From Paenibacillus thiaminolyticus (GTDB lineage Bacteria > Bacillota > Bacilli > Paenibacillales > Paenibacillaceae): a stretch of DNA of 64,000 bases. The position numbers were made by a program, and so were the translations under genes. The notes under the pieces were generated by a model that saw only the letters and a program-made list of their open reading frames with translations, did no database searches and was not told the DNA's origin. Shown in pieces: positions 37,176 to 46,320 of the stretch. How positions within the stretch are numbered: position 1 is the first letter of the stretch; the number at the start of each line of letters is the position of its first letter. The stretch spans positions 4,047,001 to 4,111,000 of the forward strand of contig NZ_CP041405.1 of NCBI RefSeq assembly GCF_007066085.1. The letters run 5' to 3'.

Positions 37176-37505
37176 ATGATGATTATGGTGACAATCGACA
37201 TGATGGCAGATCAATTTAAATTATTGGGCGATAAGACACGTTTAAATATTATTTCTATTTTATTGCGCCAAGAGGCCTGTGTATGTCATCTGGTCGAGAT
37301 CTTAAAGACGACGCAGCCGAATATTAGCCAGCACTTGAGGAAGCTAAAAGATGGGGGGATCGTGAGAGAGGAGCGCAGAGGGCAATGGATCTACTACTCA
37401 CTTGCTATCGAGGATAAGCCTTATATTCAAGAAGCCCTAGCTCATTTGCCAGCGTTAGGAGAAGAGGCAGTAGCTATTCTTGGTGGCTTGCCGTGTAAAG
37501 ATTGA
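37176..37505 (+). CDS. arsR: ArsR-family arsenic-responsive repressor
   Basis: 109 residues. A winged helix ([30 protein letters not shown]...[28 protein letters not shown]) holds the classic As(III) site CVC at the start of the recognition region. AAAGGGGGA lies just upstream of four closely spaced starts (37176, 37179, 37185 and GTG 37188); 37185 has the best spacing, but the choice does not affect the domain. It heads arsR-acr3-arsC and is divergent from arsDA. Confidence 0.94.
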   Translation: MMIMVTIDMMADQFKLLGDKTRLNIISILLRQEACVCHLVEILKTTQPNISQHLRKLKDGGIVREERRGQWIYYSLAIEDKPYIQEALAHLPALGEEAVAILGGLPCKD

Positions 37506-37524
37506 TAAGGAGAGGAGATTGGAC

Positions 37525-38577
37525 GTGAGTCAGACAAATAACCGATTATCTTTTCTGGATCGATACTTAACATTATGGATCTTTGCTGCAATGGTCATTG
37601 GTATCCTGTTGGGGAGCTTATCTCCAATCATATCCAAAACATTGACCGAGATGCAGGTCGGTACGACTTCAATTCCGATTGCGATCGGGTTGATCATCAT
37701 GATGTATCCGCCACTTGCGAAAGTTCGTTATGAGAAGCTTGGCCGTGTATTTAAGGATTGGAAAGTACTGCTCGTATCTTTATTTCAGAACTGGGTGATT
37801 GGCCCGATTCTCATGTTTGTCCTTGCCATCCTGTTCCTAAGCGATCTTCCGGAATACATGATAGGTCTTATTATGATTGGTCTGGCTCGTTGTATCGCGA
37901 TGGTGCTTGTATGGAGCGATCTTGCGAAGGGTGATCCAGATTATACGGCAGGTCTTGTGGCATTCAACTCGATCTTCCAGATCCTGTTTTATTCTGTGTT
38001 TGCTTACATCTTCATTACGGTTTTGCCTGAATGGTTCGGCATTCAGGGTGTGGAAGTAAACATTACAATGGGACAGATTGCAGAGAGTGTGCTCATTTAC
38101 TTAGGGATTCCTTTTGTTGCAGGCTTCCTGACGCGATTTATTCTTATTCGGGCCAAAGGGGAACCGTGGTATGTTCAGAAGTTTATCCCGAAGATTAGCC
38201 CGTTAACCTTAGTGGCATTGCTCTTCACGATTATTCTGATGTTTTCGTTGAAGGCCGATATGATTGTAAGTCTTCCTTGGGATGTTGTTCGTATTGCAAT
38301 CCCGCTGATTATTTATTTTGTCCTTATGTTCATTGTTTCTTTCTTTTTATCGAAGAAAACAGGGGCTAGTTACCAAGTATGCACCTCACTTTCATTTACG
38401 GCAGCGAGTAATAATTTTGAGCTTGCGATCGCAGTAGCCATCGGTGTGTTCGGAATTCACTCAGGGGCAGCGTTTGCTGCTGTGATTGGCCCTCTCGTTG
38501 AGGTGCCAGTATTAATTGGGTTAGTATCCGTCGCACGATGGATAGAGAGAAAATATTTTCTGAAACAGGAGTCGTGA
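37525..38577 (+). CDS. acr3: Arsenite efflux permease Acr3
   Basis: 350 residues with ten membrane helices. It exports As(III). [19 protein letters not shown] contains the conserved Cys (residue 123), and [20 protein letters not shown] with [16 protein letters not shown] closes the fold. The GTG start follows AAGGAGAGGAGATTGGAC; a longer frame from 37480 overlaps arsR. It can be driven by proton motive force alone or coupled to ArsA. Confidence 0.95.
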   Translation: MSQTNNRLSFLDRYLTLWIFAAMVIGILLGSLSPIISKTLTEMQVGTTSIPIAIGLIIMMYPPLAKVRYEKLGRVFKDWKVLLVSLFQNWVIGPILMFVLAILFLSDLPEYMIGLIMIGLARCIAMVLVWSDLAKGDPDYTAGLVAFNSIFQILFYSVFAYIFITVLPEWFGIQGVEVNITMGQIAESVLIYLGIPFVAGFLTRFILIRAKGEPWYVQKFIPKISPLTLVALLFTIILMFSLKADMIVSLPWDVVRIAIPLIIYFVLMFIVSFFLSKKTGASYQVCTSLSFTAASNNFELAIAVAIGVFGIHSGAAFAAVIGPLVEVPVLIGLVSVARWIERKYFLKQES

Positions 38578-38581
38578 AAAA

Positions 38582-39001
38582 ATGACGAAACCACTTGTTT
38601 ATTTCCTATGTACAGGTAACTCTTGCCGAAGCCAGATGGCTGATGCATGGTTGAAACACCTTGGCGGAGAACGTTATGAAGTATTGAGTGCAGGACTTGA
38701 AGCTCATGGATTAAATCCAAGAGCCGTTCAAGTCATGCAGGAATCAGGGATTGATATCACGGGGCATACTTCCGATGTTATTGATCCGGAGATATTGAAT
38801 CGCGCTACGTATGTGATCACGTTATGCGGACATGCGGATGAACATTGCCCCATGATCTCAAATCCGAATGTGATTAAATGGCATTGGGGATTTGATGATC
38901 CAGCCCAGGCTACAGGCACAGAAGATGAGATTATGAAGCAATTCCGATCCGTTCGTGATGAAATACAAGATCGTATAGAGCAATTCTTGAAAGAAAAATA
39001 A
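38582..39001 (+). CDS. arsC: Thioredoxin-coupled arsenate reductase
   Basis: 139 residues, low-molecular-weight phosphatase fold. The P-loop [12 protein letters not shown] has nucleophile Cys10; Cys82 and Cys89 (CGHADEHC) complete the disulfide relay of the B. subtilis/pI258 class. It reduces As(V) to As(III) for export by Acr3. It starts four bases after the acr3 stop, so the two are translationally coupled. Confidence 0.96.
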   Translation: MTKPLVYFLCTGNSCRSQMADAWLKHLGGERYEVLSAGLEAHGLNPRAVQVMQESGIDITGHTSDVIDPEILNRATYVITLCGHADEHCPMISNPNVIKWHWGFDDPAQATGTEDEIMKQFRSVRDEIQDRIEQFLKEK

Positions 39002-39008
39002 TGATAAT

Positions 39009-39031
39009 AAAAGGGGGGATCCCCCTTTTTT
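39009..39031 (+). terminator. Terminator after arsC
   Basis: AAAAGGGGG, short loop, CCCCCTTTTTT. Confidence 0.88.
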
Positions 39032-39250
39032 GTTTGTATATTTAATCCTCTGGAACCACTGATTGCGGGGGAACAGCAACATCTCCGATGCCAGATGGAC
39101 TATTTTCATTTGAATGCACTTCGATCGAAGTTTATTTGAACAGAATCAATAGATAGCGGATATTTCCAGTTAACGTATATATTTATCCGTTAATCAGATT
39201 GATTATGGCTGTAATTGATTCCTTTGCCGATTCTGTCGAAGCATTAAAGA

Positions 39251-39538
39251 GGTACAGTGAGTAGCGCACCATTTAATGCTGACGTCGTAAGGGAAATAGG
39301 CATGGTTCCTGAAAAACAGGATATCGTGGATATAATGGGAGGCGTAGGTGGTGTAGAATATGTTTACACAAAATACGTTGACGCGATTAAGATTGGACAA
39401 GTTGTTGTTAACAATTATAAAATTGAAATAGAAAGCATGGATTATGGGATGGAAATACACGGTATAATAGGTTCTGACCTCTTAAAGGAAGTAGGGGCTA
39501 AGATAGATACCAAAGCTATGAAAATAACGGTGGGGTAG
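39251..39538 (+). pseudogene. Decayed retropepsin-like aspartyl protease gene
   Basis: About 94 codons match the C-terminal two-thirds of a bacterial retropepsin-like protein (SSAPFNADVVREIGMV...GVGGVEYVYTKYVDAIKIGQVVVNNYKIEIESMDYGMEIHGIIGSDLLKEVGAKIDTKAMKI). The catalytic DTG-type motif is replaced by G-T-V at the 5' edge and the N-terminal strands are absent; the GTG at 39257 has no SD. A more damaged copy is at 45280-45450. A separate frame ending MAVIDSFADSVEALKRYSE runs into its 5' edge. Confidence 0.65.
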
Positions 39539-39575
39539 CCACCCGGTAATAGGTAGACGTCTCCTTCAACAGTAA

Positions 39576-39617
39576 CTTCGGACAGGGGTTCGAATCCCCT
39601 CGCCTCCACCATGAAAA
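39576..39617 (+). repeat. Island attachment repeat, right copy
   Basis: Perfect 42-bp copy of 32985-33026. It is followed by a diverged copy of the ssrA terminator (GCCCGACC...GGTTCGGGC, TTTT) at 39618-39643. Confidence 0.95.
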
Positions 39618-39661
39618 GCCCGACCTCATACGGTTCGGGCTTTTGTTATGTCTGAAATTTT

Positions 39662-40129
39662 CTATCTTAACACACCACGCTTGTTCATTGATCTGCAATA
39701 GATGAAAAGTCCAAATGTCGTAATTAGTATTCCTATATCAAAGAGGGATATCCAAGGGCCAAGTGTATTCCAACGATCCATAAATGCAAATGTAATAAAC
39801 TCTTGGCACAAGATAGAAACGGAAGATATGAGCGATACCTGCACGGCCAAGCGGGAGCGGATTAAAAGCAAAATTGGTGCAATCAATCCGGAAAAAACAT
39901 TGATTGTCCAGAATATTAAAGGTAACATAGGATAATTCGTGAAATATACGAATACAGCCTCTCCGTAATTTTTAGCACTGTAATAGGCTTCATTATGTCC
40001 CCGCATCATAAAGTAATCGTAAATCCCGTTTGTATAAAGGAAAATAAAGAATAATCCAATGAACCAAAGATGCCACGGTGTCCTAATCCGTTGTACAGAA
40101 GTCTCAATTTTTGCATTTCTCATTTCCAT
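39662..40129 (-). CDS. Hypothetical membrane protein, four helices
   Basis: 155 residues with four predicted spans (WFIGLFFIFLYTNGIYDYF; MLPLIFWTINVFSGLIAPILLLI; VQVSLISSVSILCQEFITFAF; ISLFDIGILITTFGLFIYC). I do not recognise the family. It is divergent from a TetR gene, with a palindrome between them, and is the probable target of that regulator. ATG follows AAAAAGGAGGCACCT on the minus strand. It lies in the second ssrA-associated segment. Confidence 0.75.
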   Translation of the reverse strand: MEMRNAKIETSVQRIRTPWHLWFIGLFFIFLYTNGIYDYFMMRGHNEAYYSAKNYGEAVFVYFTNYPMLPLIFWTINVFSGLIAPILLLIRSRLAVQVSLISSVSILCQEFITFAFMDRWNTLGPWISLFDIGILITTFGLFIYCRSMNKRGVLR

Positions 40130-40157
40130 AGGTGCCTCCTTTTTTCAGGCTGCAGCC

Positions 40158-40175
40158 ATTGTGAATGTTCACAAT
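40158..40175. promoter_or_regulatory. Palindromic operator between membrane protein and TetR
   Basis: ATTGTGAA-TG-TTCACAAT, an inverted repeat of eight-base arms. AATTTGTGA recurs twice (about 40252 and 40274) nearer the tetR start, so the regulator may bind several half-sites. Confidence 0.65.
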
Positions 40176-40296
40176 TGATTAATCAAGTATAGTATAGAGC
40201 TGCGAATACTTTAATACAATACTTTCCAGATAAGTGCTACATTCACTTCTAATTTGTGACAGAATCTACAGGCAAATTTGTGATAGGAGGACAAAT

Positions 40297-40833
40297 ATGA
40301 GAAAAGGTCAAACGCATCCTTCATCAATTCTTTCAAAAAATATGCTTGCACAAGGGCTGGTTGAACTTTTGCGAGAAAAAGATTATACAGATATTACGAT
40401 TACAAAGTTATGTGACCGCGCACAAATTGCAAGAAGGACGTTTTATCGCAACTTTGAAACAATTGAGGATGTTCTAGCCTATTATATTAGCGGTATTATG
40501 GATCAGTTTGGGAAATCACTACAAGATCACGCCTGTCATGATTTCAAAGCTGTTGTCGTTGCATATTTTAACTTCTGGGAAAAACATACTTGGTTCTTGC
40601 TATTATTGAGTAAAAATAATCTAATACATATTGTTTTCACTCAGTATATTCAATGTCTACATCAGTTTCCGAATATCTTTTGGCAAAACGATCGTGTTCA
40701 TCTTGATGAAAGTAACTTTGCCTTTGGACTAGCATATACGTCCGGAGGCTTATGGAGCATGCTAACTTATTGGATTTCTTCCGGATGTGAGCAGACTCCC
40801 AATGAACTTGCAGACATTATCTGTAATGGCTAA
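40297..40833 (+). CDS. TetR/AcrR-family regulator
   Basis: 178 residues. The N-terminal HTH (ILSKNMLAQGLVELLREKDYTDITITKLCDRAQIARRTFYRNFETIEDVLAYYI) is clear; the C-terminal ligand domain is of the short type seen in YxaF/DhaS-like regulators. ATG 40297 follows GATAGGAGGACAAAT; the longer frame from 40234 overlaps the operator half-sites. It is divergent from the membrane protein at 39662, which it probably represses. Confidence 0.9.
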   Translation: MRKGQTHPSSILSKNMLAQGLVELLREKDYTDITITKLCDRAQIARRTFYRNFETIEDVLAYYISGIMDQFGKSLQDHACHDFKAVVVAYFNFWEKHTWFLLLLSKNNLIHIVFTQYIQCLHQFPNIFWQNDRVHLDESNFAFGLAYTSGGLWSMLTYWISSGCEQTPNELADIICNG

Positions 40834-40864
40834 AGACAACTAATAAGGCTAACCCGAAGGGAAT

Positions 40865-40947
40865 CCGCTAACGGGGAGTCTCTAGGGTGACACATCAAAA
40901 CCGTGACTACATCTGAGGGCGACTCCCCCTCGCATCCACCATGAAAT
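40865..40947 (+). pseudogene. Remnant of the ssrA 3' portion
   Basis: GCTAACGG, GTGACACATCAAAACCGTGACTACAT-like text and CCCCTCGCATCCACCATGAAA follow each other in the same order as at 32875-33024, with gaps and substitutions. This marks the right edge of an older insertion into ssrA. Confidence 0.75.
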
Positions 40948-40992
40948 TGGCATGTTTTATATGACTTTTCTTTGACGAGAGGCAGAACTCTC

Positions 40993-41037
40993 TTGACATC
41001 ACAACATAGCATGGTACTATTAATCGACAGGCAGTCG
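40993..41037 (+). promoter_or_regulatory. Promoter and inverted repeat of the tetR-ABC operon
   Basis: -35 TTGACA (40993-40998), 16 bp, extended -10 TGGTACTAT (hexamer 41015-41020). CGAC-AGGCA-GTCG (41025-41037) directly downstream is a likely TetR operator. Confidence 0.72.
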
Positions 41038-41063
41038 GTCGTTTGTAATTAGGAGGTACAAAA

Positions 41064-41711
41064 ATGAGAGTTGTAAAAAAAGCGGATGAACGCAGGAACG
41101 AAATACTTGACGCGGCGGATGAGCTTTTCGGCCAGAAGGGCTTTGACGGCACAAGTACTAACGATATTCTCGAAAGGGTCGGAATTGCGCGGGGAACCTT
41201 GTATCATCACTTCAAGTCGAAGGAGGATATTATGGATGCGCTGATTGAGCGGTATAGTGTCCGTCTTTTAGGTGCGGCGCAGGAAAGTGCCGCAGACAAG
41301 AGCATACCCGTTGTCGAGCGCATTATCCGCGTTGTTATGGCACTGAACATAAGCAGCGGAAGCAGCAGCAAGGAAATTATGGAGCACATTCATAAGCCGC
41401 AGAACGCGCTTATGCATCAGAAAATTCAAAGGGTCATCATCAACGGCGTTACACCGATACTGACGGGAATCATCCGCGAGGGCATTGAGCAGGGGCTCTT
41501 CAGCACGCCGTTCCCGTATGAATGCATGGAAATGGTTGTGACCTATGCGAATACCGTTTTTGATGATGATATGGTTCAAATGACGAACGAAGAGCGCGCT
41601 TCACGCATGCAGGCGTTTGTGTTCAACGCAGAAAGGCTGCTCGGTGCCCAAAGCGGAAGTCTTATGAACGTGATGCACGGGAAAGGCATCGGCCATGGCA
41701 CTCGTAACTGA
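41064..41711 (+). CDS. TetR/AcrR-family regulator of the adjacent ABC exporter
   Basis: 215 residues. The HTH is RRNEILDAADELFGQKGFDGTSTNDILERVGIARGTLYHHFKSKEDIMDALI. The remaining residues form a helical ligand domain. AGGAGG precedes the ATG. It is followed by the FtsX-like permease and ATPase on the same strand, the usual order for a drug- or peptide-responsive exporter. Codon use differs from the core genes and looks clostridial. Confidence 0.93.
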   Translation: MRVVKKADERRNEILDAADELFGQKGFDGTSTNDILERVGIARGTLYHHFKSKEDIMDALIERYSVRLLGAAQESAADKSIPVVERIIRVVMALNISSGSSSKEIMEHIHKPQNALMHQKIQRVIINGVTPILTGIIREGIEQGLFSTPFPYECMEMVVTYANTVFDDDMVQMTNEERASRMQAFVFNAERLLGAQSGSLMNVMHGKGIGHGTRN

Positions 41712-41745
41712 AACCGGTTAAAAAGCTTGAAAACAGAGGTGGCTT

Positions 41746-44064
41746 ATGTATTCCAGGATAATCCGCAATGACATTTTAAAGAGCAAAGCAATTACGCTGA
41801 CAACCATGTTATTTGTCGCTGCTTCGGCTATGCTTGTTTCGCTAGCGGCGATACTCGTCGTCAATCTTTCGGGTGCACTGGATACGCTTATGACACAAGC
41901 GAAAACTCCGCATTTTATGCAGATGCATTCGGGTGAACTTGATACTGTACGGCTTAAGGCTTTTGCGGAGCAAAATCACAATGTCGAGGAATTTCAGACG
42001 CTTGAATTTCTCAACATGGACGGCTCCCGGATAATATTTGAAAACCGTTCGCTTGCGAATAGTGTTCAGGACAATGGGCTTAGCATCCAGAGCGAGAAGT
42101 TCGATTATCTCCTTGATCTTGACGGAAACGTTATAAACGTATCTGACGGGGAGGTTTATGTTCCAATCAGCTACATAAAGGACGACATCGCAAAGGTTGG
42201 CGACAAGGCTATCATAGGCGGGAAGGAATTTACGGTTGCGGGTTTGCTTCGAGATTCACAGATGAATTCTACGTTAGCCTCTTCCAAAAGAATTTTGATC
42301 AGTAAAAATGATTTTGAGGATCTAAGGAATCTTGGAAGTATCGAGTATCTGATTGAGTTTAGATTAAAGGATTTGTCCAAGCTCAGCGAACTCGAAACGG
42401 CTTATGCTTCCGCGGGACTTGAAGCGAACGGACCAACGATTACATATCCGCTTTTCAAAACGATTAACGCACTTTCCGACGGGATGATGATAGGGGTTAT
42501 CCTTCTCGTAAGCGTGCTTGTCGTTGCCATCGCATTTATGTGCATACGCTTTACGCTCCTCGCGAAAATCGAGGACGATTACCGCGAAATTGGCGTTATG
42601 AAGGCAATCGGGCTGTGGATCTCCGATATAAAGAAGATTTATCTTGCGAAGTACGCGGCGATTGCCGCAGCAGGCTGTATTCTCGGTTTTGCACTTTCGT
42701 TGGTGTTCAAAGGCATGCTTCTTGAAAATATCCAGCTTTATATGGGGGAAAGCGAAAATGCTTCTTTTGCCTTGTTGTTCGGAATCATTGGCATATTGTT
42801 CGTGTTCCTTGCAATTACAGCCTATGTAAACGGAGTGCTGAGACGCTTTCGGAAAATATCCGCCGCGGAGGCAATACGCTTTGGTACTTTACAAGAAAGA
42901 ACCGCGGGCGCAAAACGTTTTCTCCTAAGCGGAAACAGGCTGTTTAACACGAATATTTTTCTCGGTATCAAAGATGTTCTCGCAAGGAAAAGACTTTACG
43001 CCACAATGCTTGCCGTGCTTGTAATCTCGGCATTTATCATTATTGTTCCGCAAAACCTGTACAACACGATATCCTCGGAAGGCTTCATCAAATATATGGG
43101 GATAGGTAACAGCGATATACGGATAGATATTCAGCAGACCGACAATATTTCTGAAAAAGCCGCTGAAATTATAAAAACGATGAGCAGCGACCGTGCCATT
43201 TCAAAGTATGCCGTGCTCGCGACCAAAACATTCAAAGTAAAGACGGAGGGCGGCTCGGAGGAAAGGTTAAAAATCGAGCTCGGCGATCATTCCATCTTCC
43301 CTGTAGAATATGCCGAGGGCAGAGCACCCGCCGCAGAAGACGAAATTGCGCTGTCGGCCATGAACGCCAGTGAGCTGGGCACAAAGGTCGGCGAAATCAT
43401 TACACTGGTGATTGAGGGGAAGGAAAAAAATCTCACGGTAAGCGGGATTTATTCCGACATTACCAACGGAGGCAAGACCGCAAAGGCCGTCTTCACCGAC
43501 AATTCGGCGAACATTATGTGGTACGTGATCTGTGCGCAACTTTCCGATCGATCTCTTATCGACAGCAAGGTTTCGGAATATGCGGACAGGTTTGATTATG
43601 CAAAGGTATCGGATATTGATGAATATATGGTACAGACATACGGCTCGACAATAAGCTCCGTCGGACAGGCCTCCAATGCTGCCATTGCCGTCGCGCTGGT
43701 TATAACGGTATTGGTTACTTTGTTGTTTATGAAAATGCTTGTCGCAAAAGACAGATATTCTATTGCCGTCATGAAAGCGTTCGGTTTTACAAACTCGGAT
43801 ATTCAGGTGCAGTATGTTTCGCGTTCGGTATTCGTTCTGATTGTCGGAATTGTTCTCGGCACGATCCTGGCTAACACGCTCGGAGAGAAGCTTACGGGTG
43901 CGGTGATCTCCTCCTTTGGAGCGTCGGCGTTTCATTTTACGGTCAATCCGCTTGCTGCGTATCTGTTCAGTCCGCTGCTGATGATAGGCTCGGTACTTAT
44001 CGCAACCATCATTGGGACATCGGGCGCGGGAAAAATCAAAATTTCCGAAAATATAAAGGAGTAG
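41746..44064 (+). CDS. FtsX-like (MacB/BceB-type) ABC transporter permease
   Basis: 772 residues. An N-terminal helix and extracytoplasmic domain precede a first FtsX core (helices about 245-385, with CIRFTLLAKIEDDYREIGVMKAIGLWISDIKKIYLAKY). A second N-helix and periplasmic-type domain, and a second FtsX core (VALVITVLVTLLFMKMLVAKDRYSIAVMKAFGFTNSDIQVQYVSRSVF) follow. This two-core layout fits exporters of antimicrobial peptides or lipids. It is immediately followed by its ATPase. Confidence 0.92.
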   Translation: MYSRIIRNDILKSKAITLTTMLFVAASAMLVSLAAILVVNLSGALDTLMTQAKTPHFMQMHSGELDTVRLKAFAEQNHNVEEFQTLEFLNMDGSRIIFENRSLANSVQDNGLSIQSEKFDYLLDLDGNVINVSDGEVYVPISYIKDDIAKVGDKAIIGGKEFTVAGLLRDSQMNSTLASSKRILISKNDFEDLRNLGSIEYLIEFRLKDLSKLSELETAYASAGLEANGPTITYPLFKTINALSDGMMIGVILLVSVLVVAIAFMCIRFTLLAKIEDDYREIGVMKAIGLWISDIKKIYLAKYAAIAAAGCILGFALSLVFKGMLLENIQLYMGESENASFALLFGIIGILFVFLAITAYVNGVLRRFRKISAAEAIRFGTLQERTAGAKRFLLSGNRLFNTNIFLGIKDVLARKRLYATMLAVLVISAFIIIVPQNLYNTISSEGFIKYMGIGNSDIRIDIQQTDNISEKAAEIIKTMSSDRAISKYAVLATKTFKVKTEGGSEERLKIELGDHSIFPVEYAEGRAPAAEDEIALSAMNASELGTKVGEIITLVIEGKEKNLTVSGIYSDITNGGKTAKAVFTDNSANIMWYVICAQLSDRSLIDSKVSEYADRFDYAKVSDIDEYMVQTYGSTISSVGQASNAAIAVALVITVLVTLLFMKMLVAKDRYSIAVMKAFGFTNSDIQVQYVSRSVFVLIVGIVLGTILANTLGEKLTGAVISSFGASAFHFTVNPLAAYLFSPLLMIGSVLIATIIGTSGAGKIKISENIKE

Positions 44065-44067
44065 ACA

Positions 44068-44826
44068 ATGAAGAGGATGATTATCGGTGATCGTATCGTA
44101 AAATCTTTTGGCGAGGGCGATGAAAAGCGCAATGTTCTCGACGGAGTATCCGTTGAAATAAACGAGGGCGAGTTCGTGGCGGTGATGGGGCCTTCGGGCT
44201 CGGGAAAATCAACGCTGATGTTTGCACTGAGCGGGACGGATAGCGTTAATGGCGGAAAAGTCGTTGTTGACGGCAGGGATATATCGGAGATCGGGGAGAA
44301 TGAGCTTTCCGATATACGGAGAACAAAAATGGGATTTGTGTTCCAACAGCCGACGATGCTGAAAAATTTGAATATCCTCGATAACATCATTCTTCCGTCC
44401 ATGCGGGGCAACAGAAAACACGCCGCAAAAATTACGGAAAAAGCAAGAGCGCTTATGAAAAGGGTAGGCATTGCGGAGCTTGAAAAGCGTGACATTACAC
44501 AGGTGTCGGGAGGTCAGCTTCAACGTGCGGGAATATGCCGCGCACTTATGAACAGCCCGAGAATTATCTTCGGCGACGAGCCTACGGGTGCGCTCAACTC
44601 CCAATCCGCGCAGGAGATTATGGACCTCTTTTCCGAAATCAACGCGGAGGGTACCGCGGTTATGCTTGTCACTCACGACGTGAAGGTTGCGGCGCGGACG
44701 GAGCGTATTATGTTTATGCGCGACGGGACAATCGTGAGCGATCTGCAGCTTCCGAAGTTTGACGGAACGAATATGGATGGCCGGATCGAGAAAGTAACGG
44801 TGAAAATGAGGGAAATCGGAATATGA
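44068..44826 (+). CDS. ABC transporter ATP-binding protein (MacB/LolD type)
   Basis: 252 residues. Walker A is GPSGSGKS, the Q-loop GFVFQQPTMLKNLNILDN, the signature VSGGQLQRAGICRAL, Walker B IIFGDEPTGALNSQS, and the H-loop LVTHD. It starts three bases after the permease stop. Together with that permease it forms an export or extraction system controlled by the TetR upstream. Confidence 0.95.
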   Translation: MKRMIIGDRIVKSFGEGDEKRNVLDGVSVEINEGEFVAVMGPSGSGKSTLMFALSGTDSVNGGKVVVDGRDISEIGENELSDIRRTKMGFVFQQPTMLKNLNILDNIILPSMRGNRKHAAKITEKARALMKRVGIAELEKRDITQVSGGQLQRAGICRALMNSPRIIFGDEPTGALNSQSAQEIMDLFSEINAEGTAVMLVTHDVKVAARTERIMFMRDGTIVSDLQLPKFDGTNMDGRIEKVTVKMREIGI

Positions 44827-44838
44827 TTTGTTGTTTTG

Positions 44839-44867
44839 AAAAGACGCCGAGCAGGTGTCTTTTTGCT
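44839..44867 (+). terminator. Terminator after the ABC operon
   Basis: AAAAGACGCC (44839-44848), loop GAGCA, GGTGTCTTTT (44854-44863), T. Confidence 0.85.
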
Positions 44868-44894
44868 TAGTTTGAGCATGTTTTGCAGCGGATT

Positions 44895-45203
44895 ATGGCA
44901 TTCTCCAAACAGCAAATGAAGGAACTGTTGTCGGTGTATGAACTGACATTCGAATATGAACAAGATGAAGACGGCAGATATGCGGGGTCTATTGAGCAAA
45001 TTAGGGATATTGTTGCAGACGGCGAAACCATCGATGAGCTCAAGCTGGAGTTAGCTCGTCAATTAATCGAATACGCGATTGATTACGAGAATAACTATTT
45101 CCGCTATTACAATACGTCTAACCGTCATAAACATGCTCCCTATATCTTGCGAGTACTTCTCGAAGACGACCTTGAATCGGTGGCAGGAATGTTTCATGCC
45201 TAG
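44895..45203 (+). CDS. Small protein, possibly HicB-like antitoxin
   Basis: 102 residues, ATG start with only a weak SD. LTFEYEQDEDGRYAGSIEQIRDIVADGETIDELKLELARQLIEYAIDY recalls the HicB/partial-RNase-H antitoxin fold (strands with D-E-D-G-R-Y-A-G-S, then a helix). No HicA toxin is adjacent, so it would be an orphan. It ends directly against an ssrA-end remnant. Moderate certainty that it is expressed, low certainty for function. Confidence 0.5.
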   Translation: MAFSKQQMKELLSVYELTFEYEQDEDGRYAGSIEQIRDIVADGETIDELKLELARQLIEYAIDYENNYFRYYNTSNRHKHAPYILRVLLEDDLESVAGMFHA

Positions 45204-45206
45204 TTG

Positions 45207-45246
45207 GCTTCCACCAAACCCGACCATGTGAGGCCGGGTTTTTGCT
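45207..45246 (+). pseudogene. Third remnant of the ssrA end and terminator
   Basis: CTTCCACCAAACCCGACC, GTGAGG and CGGGTTTTT correspond to the ssrA CCA end and terminator. The following TTCTGAAATT also occurs after the copy at 39576, which supports a shared origin. Confidence 0.6.
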
Positions 45247-45279
45247 ATATTCTGAAATTGTAGACCAACTCAGTATTTT

Positions 45280-45450
45280 GAATAACGAAGTCGTTGATTG
45301 AAAGGGATAAGCGGAGGCGTTGTAGAATATATGTACACTAAGTACGTTGACGCGATTACGAGTGGACAAGTTGTGGTTAACCACTATCAAGTTGAAATAG
45401 GAAGCATGGATTATGGATGGAAAATACACGGTATAATAGGTTTTGACAGA
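45280..45450 (+). pseudogene. Second, more decayed retropepsin-like copy
   Basis: GTTGTAGAATATATGTACAC, AAGTACGTTGACGCGATTA, GGAAGCATGGATTATGG and ATACACGGTATAATAGGTT line up with 39350-39475 with indels and stops. No open frame is left. Confidence 0.7.
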
Positions 45451-45502
45451 ATATAATTGTTACAGCACATGAAGAAAGACACCATTTGAGGTCTCTTTTC
45501 TT

Positions 45503-45907
45503 CTATTTATGCAAGACAACACAGTGCTCTTCCACGATAGCAACCAAGTCTTCAAATGGGTACTTGTGGTTCACCATATCTACTGTCAGATTTTCCGCTA
45601 GTTGGGGATCCATTTTGAAGTGCAAATGATTGTGGCGTAAAAAGATGACGAGAGCCGTGAAAGCCGTGCGTTTATTCGCATTGTGAAAAGGATGGTTCTG
45701 ACCAAGTGACTGAAATAAAGCGACGGTTTTCTCAAAGATGGAGGGATACGCGTCAGCCCCAAAAGCAGAAGACTCTGCTCGGAAAACAGCGAATTCAAGT
45801 AAAGCGGGATCCTTGACGCCTATCTGCTCGCTTGGGCTGTATCGTTGTATCATGGCGACGTTGATGGCAATCACTTCTTTAACGGATAAATATTTAACTT
45901 GGTTCAT
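45503..45907 (-). CDS. doc: Doc-type toxin (Fic fold), death-on-curing family
   Basis: 134 residues. The Fic/Doc motif is present as HPFHNANKRTAF, followed by ALVIFLRHNHLHF, typical of Doc toxins, which phosphorylate EF-Tu. Its ATG overlaps the antitoxin stop by four bases (ATGA). It lies in the ssrA-associated region, where a toxin-antitoxin pair could stabilise the segment. Confidence 0.92.
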   Translation of the reverse strand: MNQVKYLSVKEVIAINVAMIQRYSPSEQIGVKDPALLEFAVFRAESSAFGADAYPSIFEKTVALFQSLGQNHPFHNANKRTAFTALVIFLRHNHLHFKMDPQLAENLTVDMVNHKYPFEDLVAIVEEHCVVLHK

Positions 45908-46167
45908 CTATCTTTTAAATTTCGCAATGTCTGATCATACTCGTTGATTACGTCTGCGAGGGATTGCATAAATTCATCGCTTATTCCTTCAGGCAAGGTA
46001 ACTTTATTGGCTTTTTTGATCGTAATCTCTCCACTGGATTGATTCACATCAATACTAACCGTATCGCCTTGCTCCAACCCAATTTGTTTTAAAGCATCTG
46101 TCATTGTGATACCTAAGCTATTGCCGAATTTCGTCACTTTTCGTTCCATTTCAACCACCCTATTCAT
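45904..46167 (-). CDS. AbrB/MazE-type antitoxin, partner of Doc
   Basis: 87 residues. The SpoVT/AbrB swapped-hairpin domain reads KVTKFGNSLGITMTDALKQIGLEQGDTVSIDV; the acidic C-terminal tail would wrap the toxin. The start at 46167 has AGGGAGGGAG upstream; an internal ATG (46149) is an alternative. Phd is the usual Doc partner, so an AbrB-type antitoxin is a recombined pairing that is nonetheless known in Firmicutes. Confidence 0.9.
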   Translation of the reverse strand: MNRVVEMERKVTKFGNSLGITMTDALKQIGLEQGDTVSIDVNQSSGEITIKKANKVTLPEGISDEFMQSLADVINEYDQTLRNLKDR

Positions 46168-46290
46168 TAAACTCCCTCCCTATCATCTTATTCAACTGTT
46201 TTAACAATTATACGATTTCGAATTCGAAATTCAATCTAAATGATGATTTGATAATTCTTTGCAAGCTAGTTAGCTATTAGCAGAGAGTCA

Positions 46291-46320
46291 TCCGCTTCAT
46301 CAATGCCAAAGCCAATTAAA
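46291..46320 (+). pseudogene. Small ssrA internal remnant
   Basis: TCCGCTTCATCAA is shared exactly with 32715-32727 of tmRNA, just before its tag frame, and is followed by GCCAAA-like text in both. Too short to be certain; its position agrees with the other remnants. Confidence 0.5.

Larger units (their letters stand above)
33021..39617. mobile_element. Arsenic-resistance genomic island integrated at ssrA
   Basis: About 6.6 kb between perfect 42-bp copies of the ssrA 3' end. It carries a MarR regulator, a truncated acetyltransferase, arsM, arsA-arsD and arsR-acr3-arsC, and a decayed retropepsin-like gene at its right end. Base composition is more AT-rich than in the flanking core genes. No integrase or transfer gene is present, so it is either a relic or a passenger moved by an integrase from elsewhere. 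Confidence 0.82.
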
